Assembly (NCBI GenBank): GCA_018136815.1
Contig: CM030936.1
Location: forward strand, 2,445,079-2,509,078
Direction of reading: 5' to 3'
Source of the DNA: Isochrysis galbana
Lineage: Eukaryota > Haptophyta > Isochrysidales > Isochrysidaceae
Length of the DNA: 64,000 bases
Positions within the stretch are counted from its first letter, which is position 1; every line of letters begins with the position of its first letter. The notes beneath the pieces are model-generated. The model did no database searches, was not told where the DNA came from, and was given only the letters and a program-made list of their open reading frames with translations. Positions 1-9,047 of the stretch are shown here, in pieces. Position numbers and translations under genes: made by a program.

Positions 1-130
1 TGCCGGCGGGGCGAGGTGTTCGTGACGAGGAAGTAGGTGGATTAATACTTCCAGTAATGTGTTGAACATCACTCGAATGTCTTCGGTGTAACTGGACAGG
101 AGCTTGTAGGTGTACAGCATCATGAAGAGC
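1..130 (-). CDS. possible partial coding exon running off the window
   Basis: The minus strand from about 130 down to base 1 has an open frame of some 43 codons with a protein-like composition, including FMMLYTYKLLSSYTEDIRVM, and no stop before the window edge. A CCATAG just upstream could be a splice acceptor. No family is recognised. The piece is short and unsupported by any second exon, so it could be chance. Confidence 0.22.
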
Positions 131-172
131 CCCAAACTATGGGTTTTTCTTAATGGACGAAATCTGACACAT

Positions 173-400
173 TTCCGCGCGAGGGGGTAGGGGGGGAAAC
201 CAACAACTTTCTGGGGACGATGCACGACTTGGCGGGGTAGGCTGCTCGGCCGGTGTGCATCCCCTGACAACGTTCCGCGCGAGGGGGTAGGGGGGGAACC
301 AAACAACTTTCTGGGGAATGCCGCACGCTCGCGCAGCCCTCCTCCCCACGTGGTGCATCGACCCCAGAAAGTTGTTGATTTCCCCTCGTCGGCTCCCCCC
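173..400. repeat. direct repeat plus inverted copy
   Basis: A segment beginning TTCCGCGCGAGGGGGTAG and containing AACAACTTTCTGGGG occurs at 173-222 and again at 273-322, a period of 100 bases. A third, diverged copy lies in inverted orientation at about 345-400 and forms the upstream edge of the open frame that follows. The inverted arms (205-235 and 345-372) could pair. It may be the remains of a small transposon end or a local duplication. Confidence 0.6.
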
Positions 401-412
401 TTCGACGAGGTG

Positions 413-1018
413 ATGAGGAATCTGCACATACCGGGCGTCAAAGAGCTCGACGTCTTCCTCAACTGCAGGCTGACGCACACGGCCGCGATGGGCGCAAACT
501 GCCAGAGTGGCTTGACCCAAACCGAGACCACGCGCAACATACACAGGCTCACCCTCATGTCGAACGTGATCGTCGAAGGGTTCCTCAAGGAAGTCGTGCG
601 GGCCTTCCCCAACCTCGAGTTCCTCAAGCTTCGGGCCAAATGGGTGGAGACCCTCTCCCCACTCGAGGATCTCCGACCGACTCTCCGAGAGATGTACGTG
701 CACGCGACGTACCCAAGCATCACCCTCAAGAAGGAGGGCAAGTCCCGCAAGACCCCCGCCATCGTACTAGGCGACGTGAGGCCACCCAAGACGTGCATCA
801 TCGTCGGAGTGCACGAAGAGAACGAACCGCTGACCGACGTCGAAGATTCGAGTGACGACGACACGAGCAGCACGACGACCTCTTCCGGCGATGCGACCGA
901 CCAAGAGACCGACGACAAGGGAGGGGGCACGCCCAAACGACACGAGGGAGAGAGACACCAAACATTCATTCGGCGGGTGCTCAGTAGCGCAACACAACGC
1001 ACCACCACCACCAAGTGA
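413..1018 (+). CDS. hypothetical LRR/F-box-like protein with acidic tail
   Basis: The first in-frame ATG is at 413; the open frame extends upstream to 350 but only with GTG, so 413 is the earliest plausible start unless there is a 5' exon. About 200 residues. The first half has leucine-rich-repeat-like periodicity (ELDVFLNCRL, IHRLTLMSN, FPNLEFLKLRA, LREMYVHATY), as in F-box/LRR proteins. The last 80 residues are acidic and Ser/Thr-rich (VEDSSDDDTSSTTTSS). No F-box is visible, so the gene may be a 3' exon or a fragment. It is followed by a poly-C run and minisatellites. Function not assigned. Confidence 0.42.
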   Translation: MRNLHIPGVKELDVFLNCRLTHTAAMGANCQSGLTQTETTRNIHRLTLMSNVIVEGFLKEVVRAFPNLEFLKLRAKWVETLSPLEDLRPTLREMYVHATYPSITLKKEGKSRKTPAIVLGDVRPPKTCIIVGVHEENEPLTDVEDSSDDDTSSTTTSSGDATDQETDDKGGGTPKRHEGERHQTFIRRVLSSATQRTTTTK

Positions 1019-1185
1019 TGCCCCCCCCCCCCCCCCCGCGCGCCACTCCGCCTGCCCGCCGTTTCGCCGTTCCTCCTTGTCCCCCAAACCGCGGGCGCCT
1101 AGCACGAAAGAGTTTTTTTTTTAAAAAAAGCAAATTGCTATTGGTCGCGGGTGCGGAAAGGGGAAAAGAAAAATGTGCCTTGCCG

Positions 1186-1325
1186 GAGGCGCGCGGGTTT
1201 TGAAGGAGGCGCGCGGGTTTTGAAAGAGGCGCGCGGGTTTTGAAAGAGGCGCGCGGGTTTTGAAAGAGGCGCGCGGGTTTTGAAGGAGGCGCGCGGGTTT
1301 TGAAGGAGGCGCGCGGTTCTTGAAC
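1186..1325. repeat. 21-bp minisatellite, about 7 copies
   Basis: The unit GAGGCGCGCGGGTTTTGAAAG is repeated head to tail with a few A/G changes near its end. Open frames across it on both strands are by-products of the 21-bp (multiple of three) period. Confidence 0.9.
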
Positions 1326-1395
1326 AAGGAGGAAGAGAGCGAGGAGAGGCAGGAGTGTGCGGGTTTCGAAGTTCCAGCCGCGCCCTGTCGAAAAC

Positions 1396-1636
1396 CGCGC
1401 GCCTTCCCTCGCTCCCCTCCTCGCTCCCCTCCTCGCTCCCCCCCTCCTCGCTCCCCTCCTCGCTCCCCTCCTCGCTCCCCCCCTCCTCGCTCCCCTCCTC
1501 GCTCCCCTCCTCGCTCCCCTCCTCGCACTCGCTCTCCTTGCTCTCCTCCTCGCTCTCGCTCTCCTCGCTGCTCTCGCTCTCCTCCTCGCTCTCGCTCTCG
1601 CCCTCGCCCTCGCCCTCGCTCTCGCTCTCCTCCCCC
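1396..1636. repeat. pyrimidine-rich compound minisatellite
   Basis: Arrays of CTCGCTCCCCTC-type units to about 1525 pass into CTCGCT/CTCCTC hexamers to about 1636. The strand asymmetry (C+T on plus) is nearly complete. It is contiguous with the next array. Confidence 0.85.
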
Positions 1637-1656
1637 GTTCTCCCTGCTCCGTCGAC

Positions 1657-1878
1657 TCTCCGCCCCTCCGCCCCTCCGCCCCTCCGCCCCTCCGCCCCTC
1701 CGCCCCTCCGCCCCTCCGCCCCTCCGCCCCTCCGCCCCTCCGCCCCTCCGCCCCTCCGCCCCCTCCGCCCCTCCGCCCCTCCGCCCCTCCGCCCCTCCGC
1801 CCCTCCGCCCCTCCGCCCCTCCGCCCCTCCGCCCCTCCGCCTCCGCCCCTCCGCCCCTCCGCCCCTCCGCCCCTCCGC
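1657..1878. repeat. 8-bp minisatellite (CCCCTCCG)n
   Basis: About 27 head-to-tail copies of an 8-bp unit with three small length interruptions. Because 8 is not a multiple of 3, all three frames stay open and encode the same Pro/Leu/Arg/Ser cycle, which explains the overlapping long open frames here. Confidence 0.92.
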
Positions 1879-2779
1879 AACCAGGAGGTGACCGACTCGG
1901 AGGGCATCAATTGCTCATGGAAGCGATTCTCCTGGTCGTGCTTTCCAATCACGTGCACTATCGACGCGTGCCCGTCCTATTGCCAGCTGAGGCGGCAATC
2001 GACGAGTAGATGTAGTATCGGCCCTCCTCAACGGGAGCGCATCGCGAACCTGTTCCGACAGCTGGGCATAGACTTCGTGGAGGAAACGCCCTGGTGATTG
2101 TCGGGGGGCGGTAGCGGTAGCCGGGATTCAACAATCGAAACGTTTTACAACAAAAAAAACTGGCACCGAATGAAGGCAAGGCGCCTAGTCATCGCGTGTT
2201 CGACAGCCCCCCCATGCTGAACTAAGTATAAATTTAGTTCCCTGCGTGCATGGCTATGGCTGGCCGAGGCACGCTGCACCGGGGACGCGTCCATTAGCGG
2301 CCCGACGCTCGCCCGCGCTCGCGTAGGACGTCGGCCCTCCGCGATAGTGATTGCTTTGGCCTGTGCCTGTGCGCTTGCGCGTTTTGCTTGTTACGCATCG
2401 CTGTGGGGGCTACCGTGGGCGGGGTCTAGGGCCCAAAGGGCACCGGATATGTGCTAATTACGCCTATCCGGTCACCATATCCAAAAATGTCGTAATGAAT
2501 CCTCAATCTTGACTTGGTCAATTTTCACCCTTAGAAGTTAAAATAGCTGTTTGACCGCCCTACCTATAGCCTGTAGCGGCTGCACATACGCACACGTTTG
2601 TAGCAAGCTGCATAGGCGGCGGTATCACGCACAACACATCGCAGCCCGCCCCCCTCCTTACTCTGCATCCATTCCACTTTGATACCACGTATGCCAACTC
2701 GCACAGCCCTCGAGGGGGCATGTATATGGCATAATCCACACTCGATGGACATCTCTCACGCAGGGGCATCTGCGCGCCG
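1879..2779. other. intergenic; short coding-like tail and inverted repeat
   Basis: From 1885 to 2097 one plus frame ends in RERIANLFRQLGIDFVEETPW and a stop, which looks protein-like but has no identified start or family. At 2441-2476 ACCGGATA and TATCCGGT form an 8-bp inverted repeat around a 14-base AT-rich centre. No gene is supported up to the stop of the exchanger gene. Confidence 0.35.
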
Positions 2780-5210
2780 TCAAACTGAGCGTTCCGGACA
2801 AGGCGACGAGGCTGGACACATGAAGTCGCCCAGTAGCCCGCCCTCTGCAAGGAGTGCAAGCAACATGAAGATTGCATAGAGGCCAAACAAGTACAGTGCG
2901 TACTTGCGCGTGGCGGTGTAGCCGCTCATCGGAAAGACGACAATATGTGAGAAGAGGGCCGTGTAGAGAAACAAGTAGGCGATCCTGCATACCTGCGAGA
3001 CGGACGAGTCCGTATCTACACCGCCAGTGCTAATGGCGCGCATTGTGAGCGAGGCACCTGCACCGATGATGTTCATCAGCAGAGGCGAGCCGAAACATGC
3101 GGCAACTGCCATCTTGGCTTCACCGCCTTTGGCTGCAGCAATGTCCGAAACGAGGTCCCCGGCAGAGTTGCCGATGGCGATGACGGTGACGCCGAGGATC
3201 GATGTGGAGATGCCCATGAGGAAGCCAACCGTCTCGATCAGAGCCACCACTTCTGTCGCTACTAAGTCGAGCCAAACGATGGACATACCAAAGCCCAAGA
3301 CCACCAACAAGGGGTGCCAACGTGGCGCTACATCGTCCAAGGTGAGTTTCCACAAGATGAGCGGTAAGAGTGAGCATAGCAATGGCAAGAGAACCATCAG
3401 TGGCAATGCACCAGCCCTTTGTTGTGCCGCCTCGCTTACCCCGCCATTGAATTCAATCAGGAGAAGTATGGCGGCGAGCGGCGGCGTTACAACTGCCCAC
3501 CGCCGCCGCCTCCAATCCCACTCGCCGTCAGTGGGGATTGTTGCCCAACGAAGCACCGACAGCGGGGCCTCTAGCAACCACAGGGCCTTGGCGAGCTTGC
3601 TCGCCTGAGCGTCCCACTCCACCCCAACCATGATGGTCCGTACGACGTCGATTTCAGTCATCTCACCATCCCCCACATCGGCATTACTATGGTCGCCGCC
3701 GCTTGCACCCTCCCAAGGCAAAGCACCCCTAGCCCTGCCCTCAACAGCCTGAACCGGTTGAGCGACCTGCACATCATCTAGCCCAACGTCGCCCTCGAGG
3801 GCCACTTCATGCGCTTGGACGGGCAGTGCGGCCGCTGTCGAAGAGGAGCCCATCGCAATCAGCGGAGCCACTGTGACAGCGTTCGGATCGCATATAGATG
3901 GAATGGACGCCACAGGAGACGCCCCGTTGCGAGCAATGCTGGTGGTGATTCTGGGCTTGTGATCCCCACCGGAGCCTGCTACAAGCCCCAGCTCCTGAGC
4001 CTCATGTGGAATCATCTCCACTTGAAACATGCCGGAGTCGCGCAAAGCTGACCGAGGAAGCGAAGTTTCGACGCGCTGATTATGATTACCACCAACGAGG
4101 CCAACTACCAGTGGCGGCACCCCAGCATTGAGGGCTGGCCCAAGATTTGGACTGCTGCCGCCGCCACTTTGCGGAAAGCATCTCATCGACGGACAATCGC
4201 CAGCGCTGCTAGCCCTAGTCGGTGGCGCAAAGAGAGGCGCACCAGCAGACGATAGGAATGACGATGCGCAGACCCTGACACGGCGCGCGTGCCGGCTCGC
4301 TTTGCGCACAATCCTATGCTCGCGCACACGGCGCCGCAGCGCGCTGAGAGCAGGGCGTGCCCGATCAACAACTGGCTGCGCCTTACCTGCGCAGAAGATG
4401 AGCAGTGGTTATGCGTGGGTTGTGTTATGGGCTTGCACGCAATTGGCATTACGCGCCATATGGCGACCCGCGGTCGCTTCGAGGCAACATGCGGGCAAAG
4501 CGCGCATTTGTGGCAACAAGGATGTCAATGCACTGCGTACCTCGCAAATAGATCCCAAAGGAGTCATCAGGCCAACATGGTTGGATGTAGTACCGAATGG
4601 CGATAACTAGGGCGACGTAGATGACGTAGTTAGCAAGGAAGAAGGCGCCCTCCCACGCGTGAACGACCCCATTCGAGGCGACCGCCAGCAATAGGGTGAT
4701 GGCCACAAAGAAGGAGATCGTGTCGCGGTAAAAGGGCATGCGGCTGAGCCTCCACCCCGGGGAGTGTCTGGCTGCGACCCAGACGACGGCACCAACGACG
4801 ACCGTCATGATGAAGATCGATCCGCCCACGATATCAGCGAGAAGTAGCGAGAAGTCCACCTCCTCCGGGTGGGCCGTTGCAATAGCAACGCCGGTGAAGA
4901 CATCTGGCGCGCCGTTGCCAAAGGCCAGGAGTGTGACGCCAGCGACGTCCGGCTTGAGCCGAAGCAGGTTGGAGATGTAGGCAAGTTGTGGTATCAAGAA
5001 GATGTCTGCGGTGCTGCACAGTGCCGCGATGAGCATCGCGAGCCATGTGCCGAGCGGGAGGAGTGCAGCAGCTGACTGAGCGAGAGTGCAGTGCCAGTGC
5101 TCAATGTACGAGCCAAAGGCTCCCGCGCCGATCTGGGCGCAATGCTCGCGGGCGAAGGCGCAGCGATCGGCCGCGCTAGCTAGCAGCTCGACCGTGCACC
5201 CCTCGCCCAT
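2780..5210 (-). CDS. NCLX/CCX-type (K+-dependent) Na+/Ca2+ exchanger
   Basis: Two exons, 5210-4541 and 4386-2780 (intron GTACGC...CGCAG, 154 bp), give 758 aa in frame. The protein is a membrane cation/Ca2+ exchanger of the SLC8B1 (NCLX)/CCX branch: N-terminal Cys-rich segment with SYIEHWHC, first alpha repeat VTLLAFGNGAPDVFTGVAIA (about residue 100), a long hydrophilic loop of roughly 280 residues, the KALWLLEAPLSVLRWATIP motif before the second membrane block, and second alpha repeat GVTVIAIGNSAGDLVSDIAA. Both GNG/GNS-Asp ion-binding motifs are intact. In the family these exchange Na+ (or Li+) for Ca2+ in mitochondria or other internal membranes; location here is not evident. In-frame ATGs at 5384 and 5363 could extend the N-terminus; 5210 was chosen because it directly precedes the conserved Cys region. 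Confidence 0.9.
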
Positions 5211-5587
5211 CAGCCCGGGGCCTCGGCGGCGGAGAAGACAGGGAGAGCGAGGGGATTTAAGCGCGGCACGGCCGGCGCCCGGACGCTCCCAGAAGGGCTC
5301 ACTTGCTCCTCTCCGAGTTCTATCTACTACTACTACGTTGCACTTTTTTTGGATCCCAGCCATCTTGGCGGGGCGAGTGGCCATAGCCCTATTTCAGGAT
5401 TTCCGCCGGAGGCGTTTTTTTTGATTGTACGCCCTATTTCGATGATTTGGGCGCATCTCCGCGTATCCTCCGCCCCCCCGCAGGCTGGAGCCAGCACTCC
5501 ATCGGAGTGATTTTAAGATCAGGTTCAGAAATGCCCCAACTGCGGAGAGAAATCTCGCGGGCCTTTTACCTTTTAAAAGTAGGAAGC

Positions 5588-5710
5588 CCACCCCCCCTCC
5601 GCGGAAGGCAGGGCCGTTCGAGGCGCCCCCCGCGGAAGGGCGGAGCAATCCGAAGACCCCCGCGGGAAGGCGGGGCAATCCGAAGCCCCCCCGCGGAAAG
5701 CCCCCTTCCC
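5588..5710. repeat. 30-31-bp tandem repeat, about 4 units
   Basis: Units built on CGCGGAAGGCGGGGCAATCC and GAAGCCCCC are repeated with decay inside the interval 5211-6022 between the exchanger and the PDI gene. The rest of that interval shows no supported gene. Confidence 0.7.
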
Positions 5711-6022
5711 CCCCCCCCTGCCCGCCGGGCGGGCGGTGCGCAATCCCCGGTAGAGAAGAGGAGAGCATCGGTGGGTTCCAGGGCACCCAACAAGAAAGTT
5801 AGTCAGAGGGCTCTCGTTTGCAGACACGCGCCTCATCTTCGCGGCTTGAATCATAGTAATGGCAATGGGAGTACATGCGAGGTGCGAAGCGTGCACGGCC
5901 CACGAATGTAGCTGATCTCTTTTACTCACAGCGATGGCCCTATCCCCAAGGCCTTGAGTGGATAGGAAATGCGCGCTGTGCGGCTAACACATGCGAATAC
6001 GCGCTGCATTACCCAGGAGGGC

Positions 6023-7444
6023 TCAATCACTCTTCTCCATCTTTGATGTGTGCGGTTCTTCGATTGGAGGTGCTAACAGGATAAACTTGAGCAATAGCAA
6101 AATGAAAATGAGGCCGAAGCCTACGGAGAAAGTGTACCGTGGAAGGGACTCGAGCTTCTCGAATGGCACCATAGGAACCGACGCCTTCACCCGCTTCCAC
6201 ACGCGCTCGGGCAGACCCCAAACTCCTGTGTACTGCAGCCTCAGCACCCCGGAGCCCGCGTCTCGGAGCAGCTCCCGCAGCGACGCCTCGTCGTTTACTC
6301 GGGAGCCCGGGTAAGGCCCGTAGAGTTCAACATGGAAGCCGCGTGGGCTACCGCCGCGCAACAGAAGGAGCACCGGGAGCTGTGCTCGCTCCACGCCATG
6401 GATTTCTGAGAGGTATGCACCCCATTTCCGCCCATCGAGGAGCCCGAATCTGAAAGGCGTCTCACCGAGCTCCTTGCCGCCGGATGCAGCGTTAGAAATG
6501 GCTATGTCGCGCAGAAGTGCGCCGAGGTGCTTCGTGCCTATTTCGTCCTCTACTGAGACGTGTGCTGAGCACTCAAGCTCCATGTCGGATGCCTTATGCA
6601 CGGTTGGGCACTTCGGGTCGGGGTCCACGATGGCAAGGGCAAGGAGGCCATCAGTCGAGAGCAGTCCGTGGAAGTTATGCCTGTCGACGACCCCGAATAT
6701 GGGGAAACGCTCGTGCTCTACCCAATTGAGCAGCGCGGCGTCGACGTCAGTTTCGCCCGCCGAGGGTGAGTAGACGATTGGTGTCTCGCCTCGCGTCAGT
6801 TTCATGATGAGAGGGAGGGGCATGTCGGGCGTGATCTTCTCTGCGATGTCCGGGAACGTCTTTGGAGAGTCCGTGGCAACGAATTTTGCAACGAGCTGCT
6901 TATTCACAGCGATGCGGTGATAGGAGGAGAGAAGCTCGGCGCCCTGTGAACTGGGGTTATCATGATTCTTGATAAGCGCAAAGACAACGGAGCCCTCCAA
7001 ACGAAGCAACGACTCGAGCGCGTCCTTCCCAGCCCTGTCGGGAGTAAGGTCTAGCACAGGCGGCTGCAAGAGCATCTCCACAGTCTGGCGCAGGCCCTCC
7101 TTACTGCGCTGCGCCTGCATTTCCCACTGGTTGCCGTCACGAAATAAGAGTGTAGTCGGGTAACCCTTGATCTTGAGCCGGTCGCGCAGCGCCATGTTTG
7201 CGGTGCAGTCGACTTTGGCCACGCGGACCTTAGATGCGAGCTCTGAGCTTGCGATCTCGTCGGCGAAAGCCTCGAGGACGGGCGCCATCTTCTTGCAGTG
7301 GCCGCACCACGGCGCGTAGAACTTGACGAGCCAGAGAGTCTCCGCGTTCTTACTTAACTGCTCATCAAAGCTGTCATCGCCGAGCTCGACGACGTGGCTC
7401 GCGGCTGTGAGTGCTATGAAAGCCGCCAGCAGCAGCTCGCGCAT
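6023..7444 (-). CDS. transmembrane protein disulfide isomerase (TMX3-like)
   Basis: Uninterrupted 473-aa frame. The ATG at 7444 opens a clean signal peptide (residues 1-16), so it is preferred over the in-frame ATG 16 codons upstream. A thioredoxin domain follows with active site WCGHC at 46-50 and the cis-proline loop GYPTTLLF near 92. Weaker thioredoxin-like segments cover residues 120-400 without a second CxxC. A single hydrophobic segment (FSVGFGLIFILLLLKFIL) near residue 450 and a short charged tail ending MEKSD suggest a type I ER membrane protein. This order (signal peptide, one catalytic domain, inactive domains, C-terminal anchor) is that of TMX3. It should oxidise or isomerise disulfides of secretory proteins. 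There is no KDEL; retention is not explained by a recognised motif. Confidence 0.9.
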   Translation of the reverse strand: MRELLLAAFIALTAASHVVELGDDSFDEQLSKNAETLWLVKFYAPWCGHCKKMAPVLEAFADEIASSELASKVRVAKVDCTANMALRDRLKIKGYPTTLLFRDGNQWEMQAQRSKEGLRQTVEMLLQPPVLDLTPDRAGKDALESLLRLEGSVVFALIKNHDNPSSQGAELLSSYHRIAVNKQLVAKFVATDSPKTFPDIAEKITPDMPLPLIMKLTRGETPIVYSPSAGETDVDAALLNWVEHERFPIFGVVDRHNFHGLLSTDGLLALAIVDPDPKCPTVHKASDMELECSAHVSVEDEIGTKHLGALLRDIAISNAASGGKELGETPFRFGLLDGRKWGAYLSEIHGVERAQLPVLLLLRGGSPRGFHVELYGPYPGSRVNDEASLRELLRDAGSGVLRLQYTGVWGLPERVWKRVKASVPMVPFEKLESLPRYTFSVGFGLIFILLLLKFILLAPPIEEPHTSKMEKSD

Positions 7445-9047
7445 CGTGGGCTGCAGGCAAGAGCGTGCCCGAGACGGCGTGGGTGCGGGCAAGTAGGGTT
7501 AGGCTGGGTTGCAGGTGGGTGGGTGGGTGAGGTTGAGGGTGTGGGTAAGAAGGGTGAGGGGGAGGAGGGGTTGCGGGCGGGGGGGGAGGGGAAGGGGAAG
7601 AAGGTTCGGGGGCGGAGGGGGCGGCGCGCCCCCCCCCCCTTCCCTCCCCCCTCCCCCCCTCCCCGCCCCCAAATGTCACCGCGGCGGGTTGATTACGCCT
7701 CCCCCCCCCCTCTTCTCCCTCCCCCACTCCCCCCCCCCCCCCCCCCCACATCCCACACACCACACACCCTTCCCCCCCCCCCCCCCCGGGGGGCAGCCGC
7801 CCCCCCTCCCCCCCCCCCCCCCCGGGGCGCGCGCGCACCGCCTCTCGCCATGGCAGCAGCCACCCTATGGAGTAGCTAAAGTACACATCGAGAGTACTTA
7901 CATAGGAAATACGAGTACAGCCGATCCATCTCCTCCTTTCCTGTGGTGGGGCGGGAGAGAGCATAGGAAGTAGAGCCTCTGGCAGAGCCCTCATCGAGGC
8001 GCACCACCTCGTGGTCTGTAGAGTAGGGGTCTATCAGCTCCCTGGGTCGCGGGAGGGTTGAGGACGTTTTTAGATCGACTCCGACCTTTCGAGGGGGTGG
8101 TTGCAAGCCCCGAAAACTCGTGTGGAAAGGTGAGAAACGTCTGAGGAACGAGCATGCGCGAGCATCTGCAACGTTGTAGCCCATTCCCGACCGGCGTTGT
8201 TTTAGACCGCAGAGGCAGAGGTAGAGGTAGAGAGAATTGAGATTTGAGGAGTGAACGGCTCCGTCTGCTGCTCGCCGCCCTTGCTTCACACTAACAACGT
8301 GTGTGCCCCCTCTCCTCGGGGCATCTGGAGCCTGAGCGTATCTGGGACCAACTTGCAGTGCGGTTAATACTTATAGTTGGCGGTGCTGAGATAGTACGCC
8401 GTGCTCCACTCCGAGGAAAGCAAGGAGGCGAAAGGGGTGGTGGTGGGTGAGCTTGAAGTGCTGTGAGAGAGGGGAGAGAGCTTGGGCGGTGCGGGGCGCG
8501 CGGCGGCGGAGAGAGAGAAGGCTGTTGGCCTCCTCCCCGTGGGGGGGGGGGGCGTACTTCGTAAGGAGTTAAGAATCGGGACCACTACATCCCACCTCGC
8601 TGTTCCCTCCCTCTCTCTACTCTACTCAAGAGCTCTACTCTAGAGTACTTGTAAGTACTCTGAGAGAACAGAAGAAGAAGAAGTGGGAACGAATGAAAGA
8701 AAGAAGAAAGAAAGCTTGGAGGAGGCAAGCCGTGTCTCTCTCTCAATGTTGTGGGGTGGCAAATTCGAAATATTTCGTACTCTACTCCTACTCTAGAGCT
8801 CTACTCTTATTCATACTTTAGAGTAGAGTAGAGTACAGAGGGTCGAGAGGAGAGAGGAGAGTGGGTGCGGGTCCACCACCACACGTCTCTCGCCTCGCGG
8901 CGTCCCCACGGAGGAGCAGCTCCTCAGAGAGAGGGAGAGGGGGAGAGGGGGAGAGTGGGAGAGGGGGAAGGGAGAGAGGGTGAGAGAGGGTGAGCGGGGG
9001 TGAGAGGGAGAGAGGGAGAGAGGGAGAGAGGGAGAGAGAAGTGGGAG
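7445..9047. other. intergenic region with low-complexity tracts and promoters
   Basis: 7500-7850 is dominated by G-rich then C-rich homopolymer runs up to 18 bases. 7880-8590 holds only overlapping weak frames. 8930-9040 is a GAGAGG array immediately before the start codon of the methyltransferase gene. No protein or RNA gene is supported. Confidence 0.5.
8617..8836. promoter_or_regulatory. AGAGTA/TACTCT palindromic cluster
   Basis: Two clusters, 8617-8665 and 8776-8836, contain repeated CTCTACTC, CTAGAG, GAGTACTT and AGAGTAGAGTAG words that together form self-complementary stretches such as CTCTACTCTAGAGTA. They lie 200-430 bases before the ATG of the methyltransferase gene. The same words recur before several other genes in the window, so a promoter role is inferred; no factor is known. 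Confidence 0.4.

Noticed and set aside
350..413. Start of the LRR-like protein at 350
   Set aside because: That codon is GTG; the first ATG in frame is at 413.
1186..1325. CRISPR-like array of short repeats
   Set aside because: Units are contiguous without spacers and the genome is eukaryotic; it is a minisatellite.
981..2097. Long overlapping open frames on both strands, 130-325 codons
   Set aside because: They follow the 21-bp and 8-bp minisatellites and encode only Arg/Gly/Pro/Ser/Leu repeats; all six frames being open is a repeat artefact.
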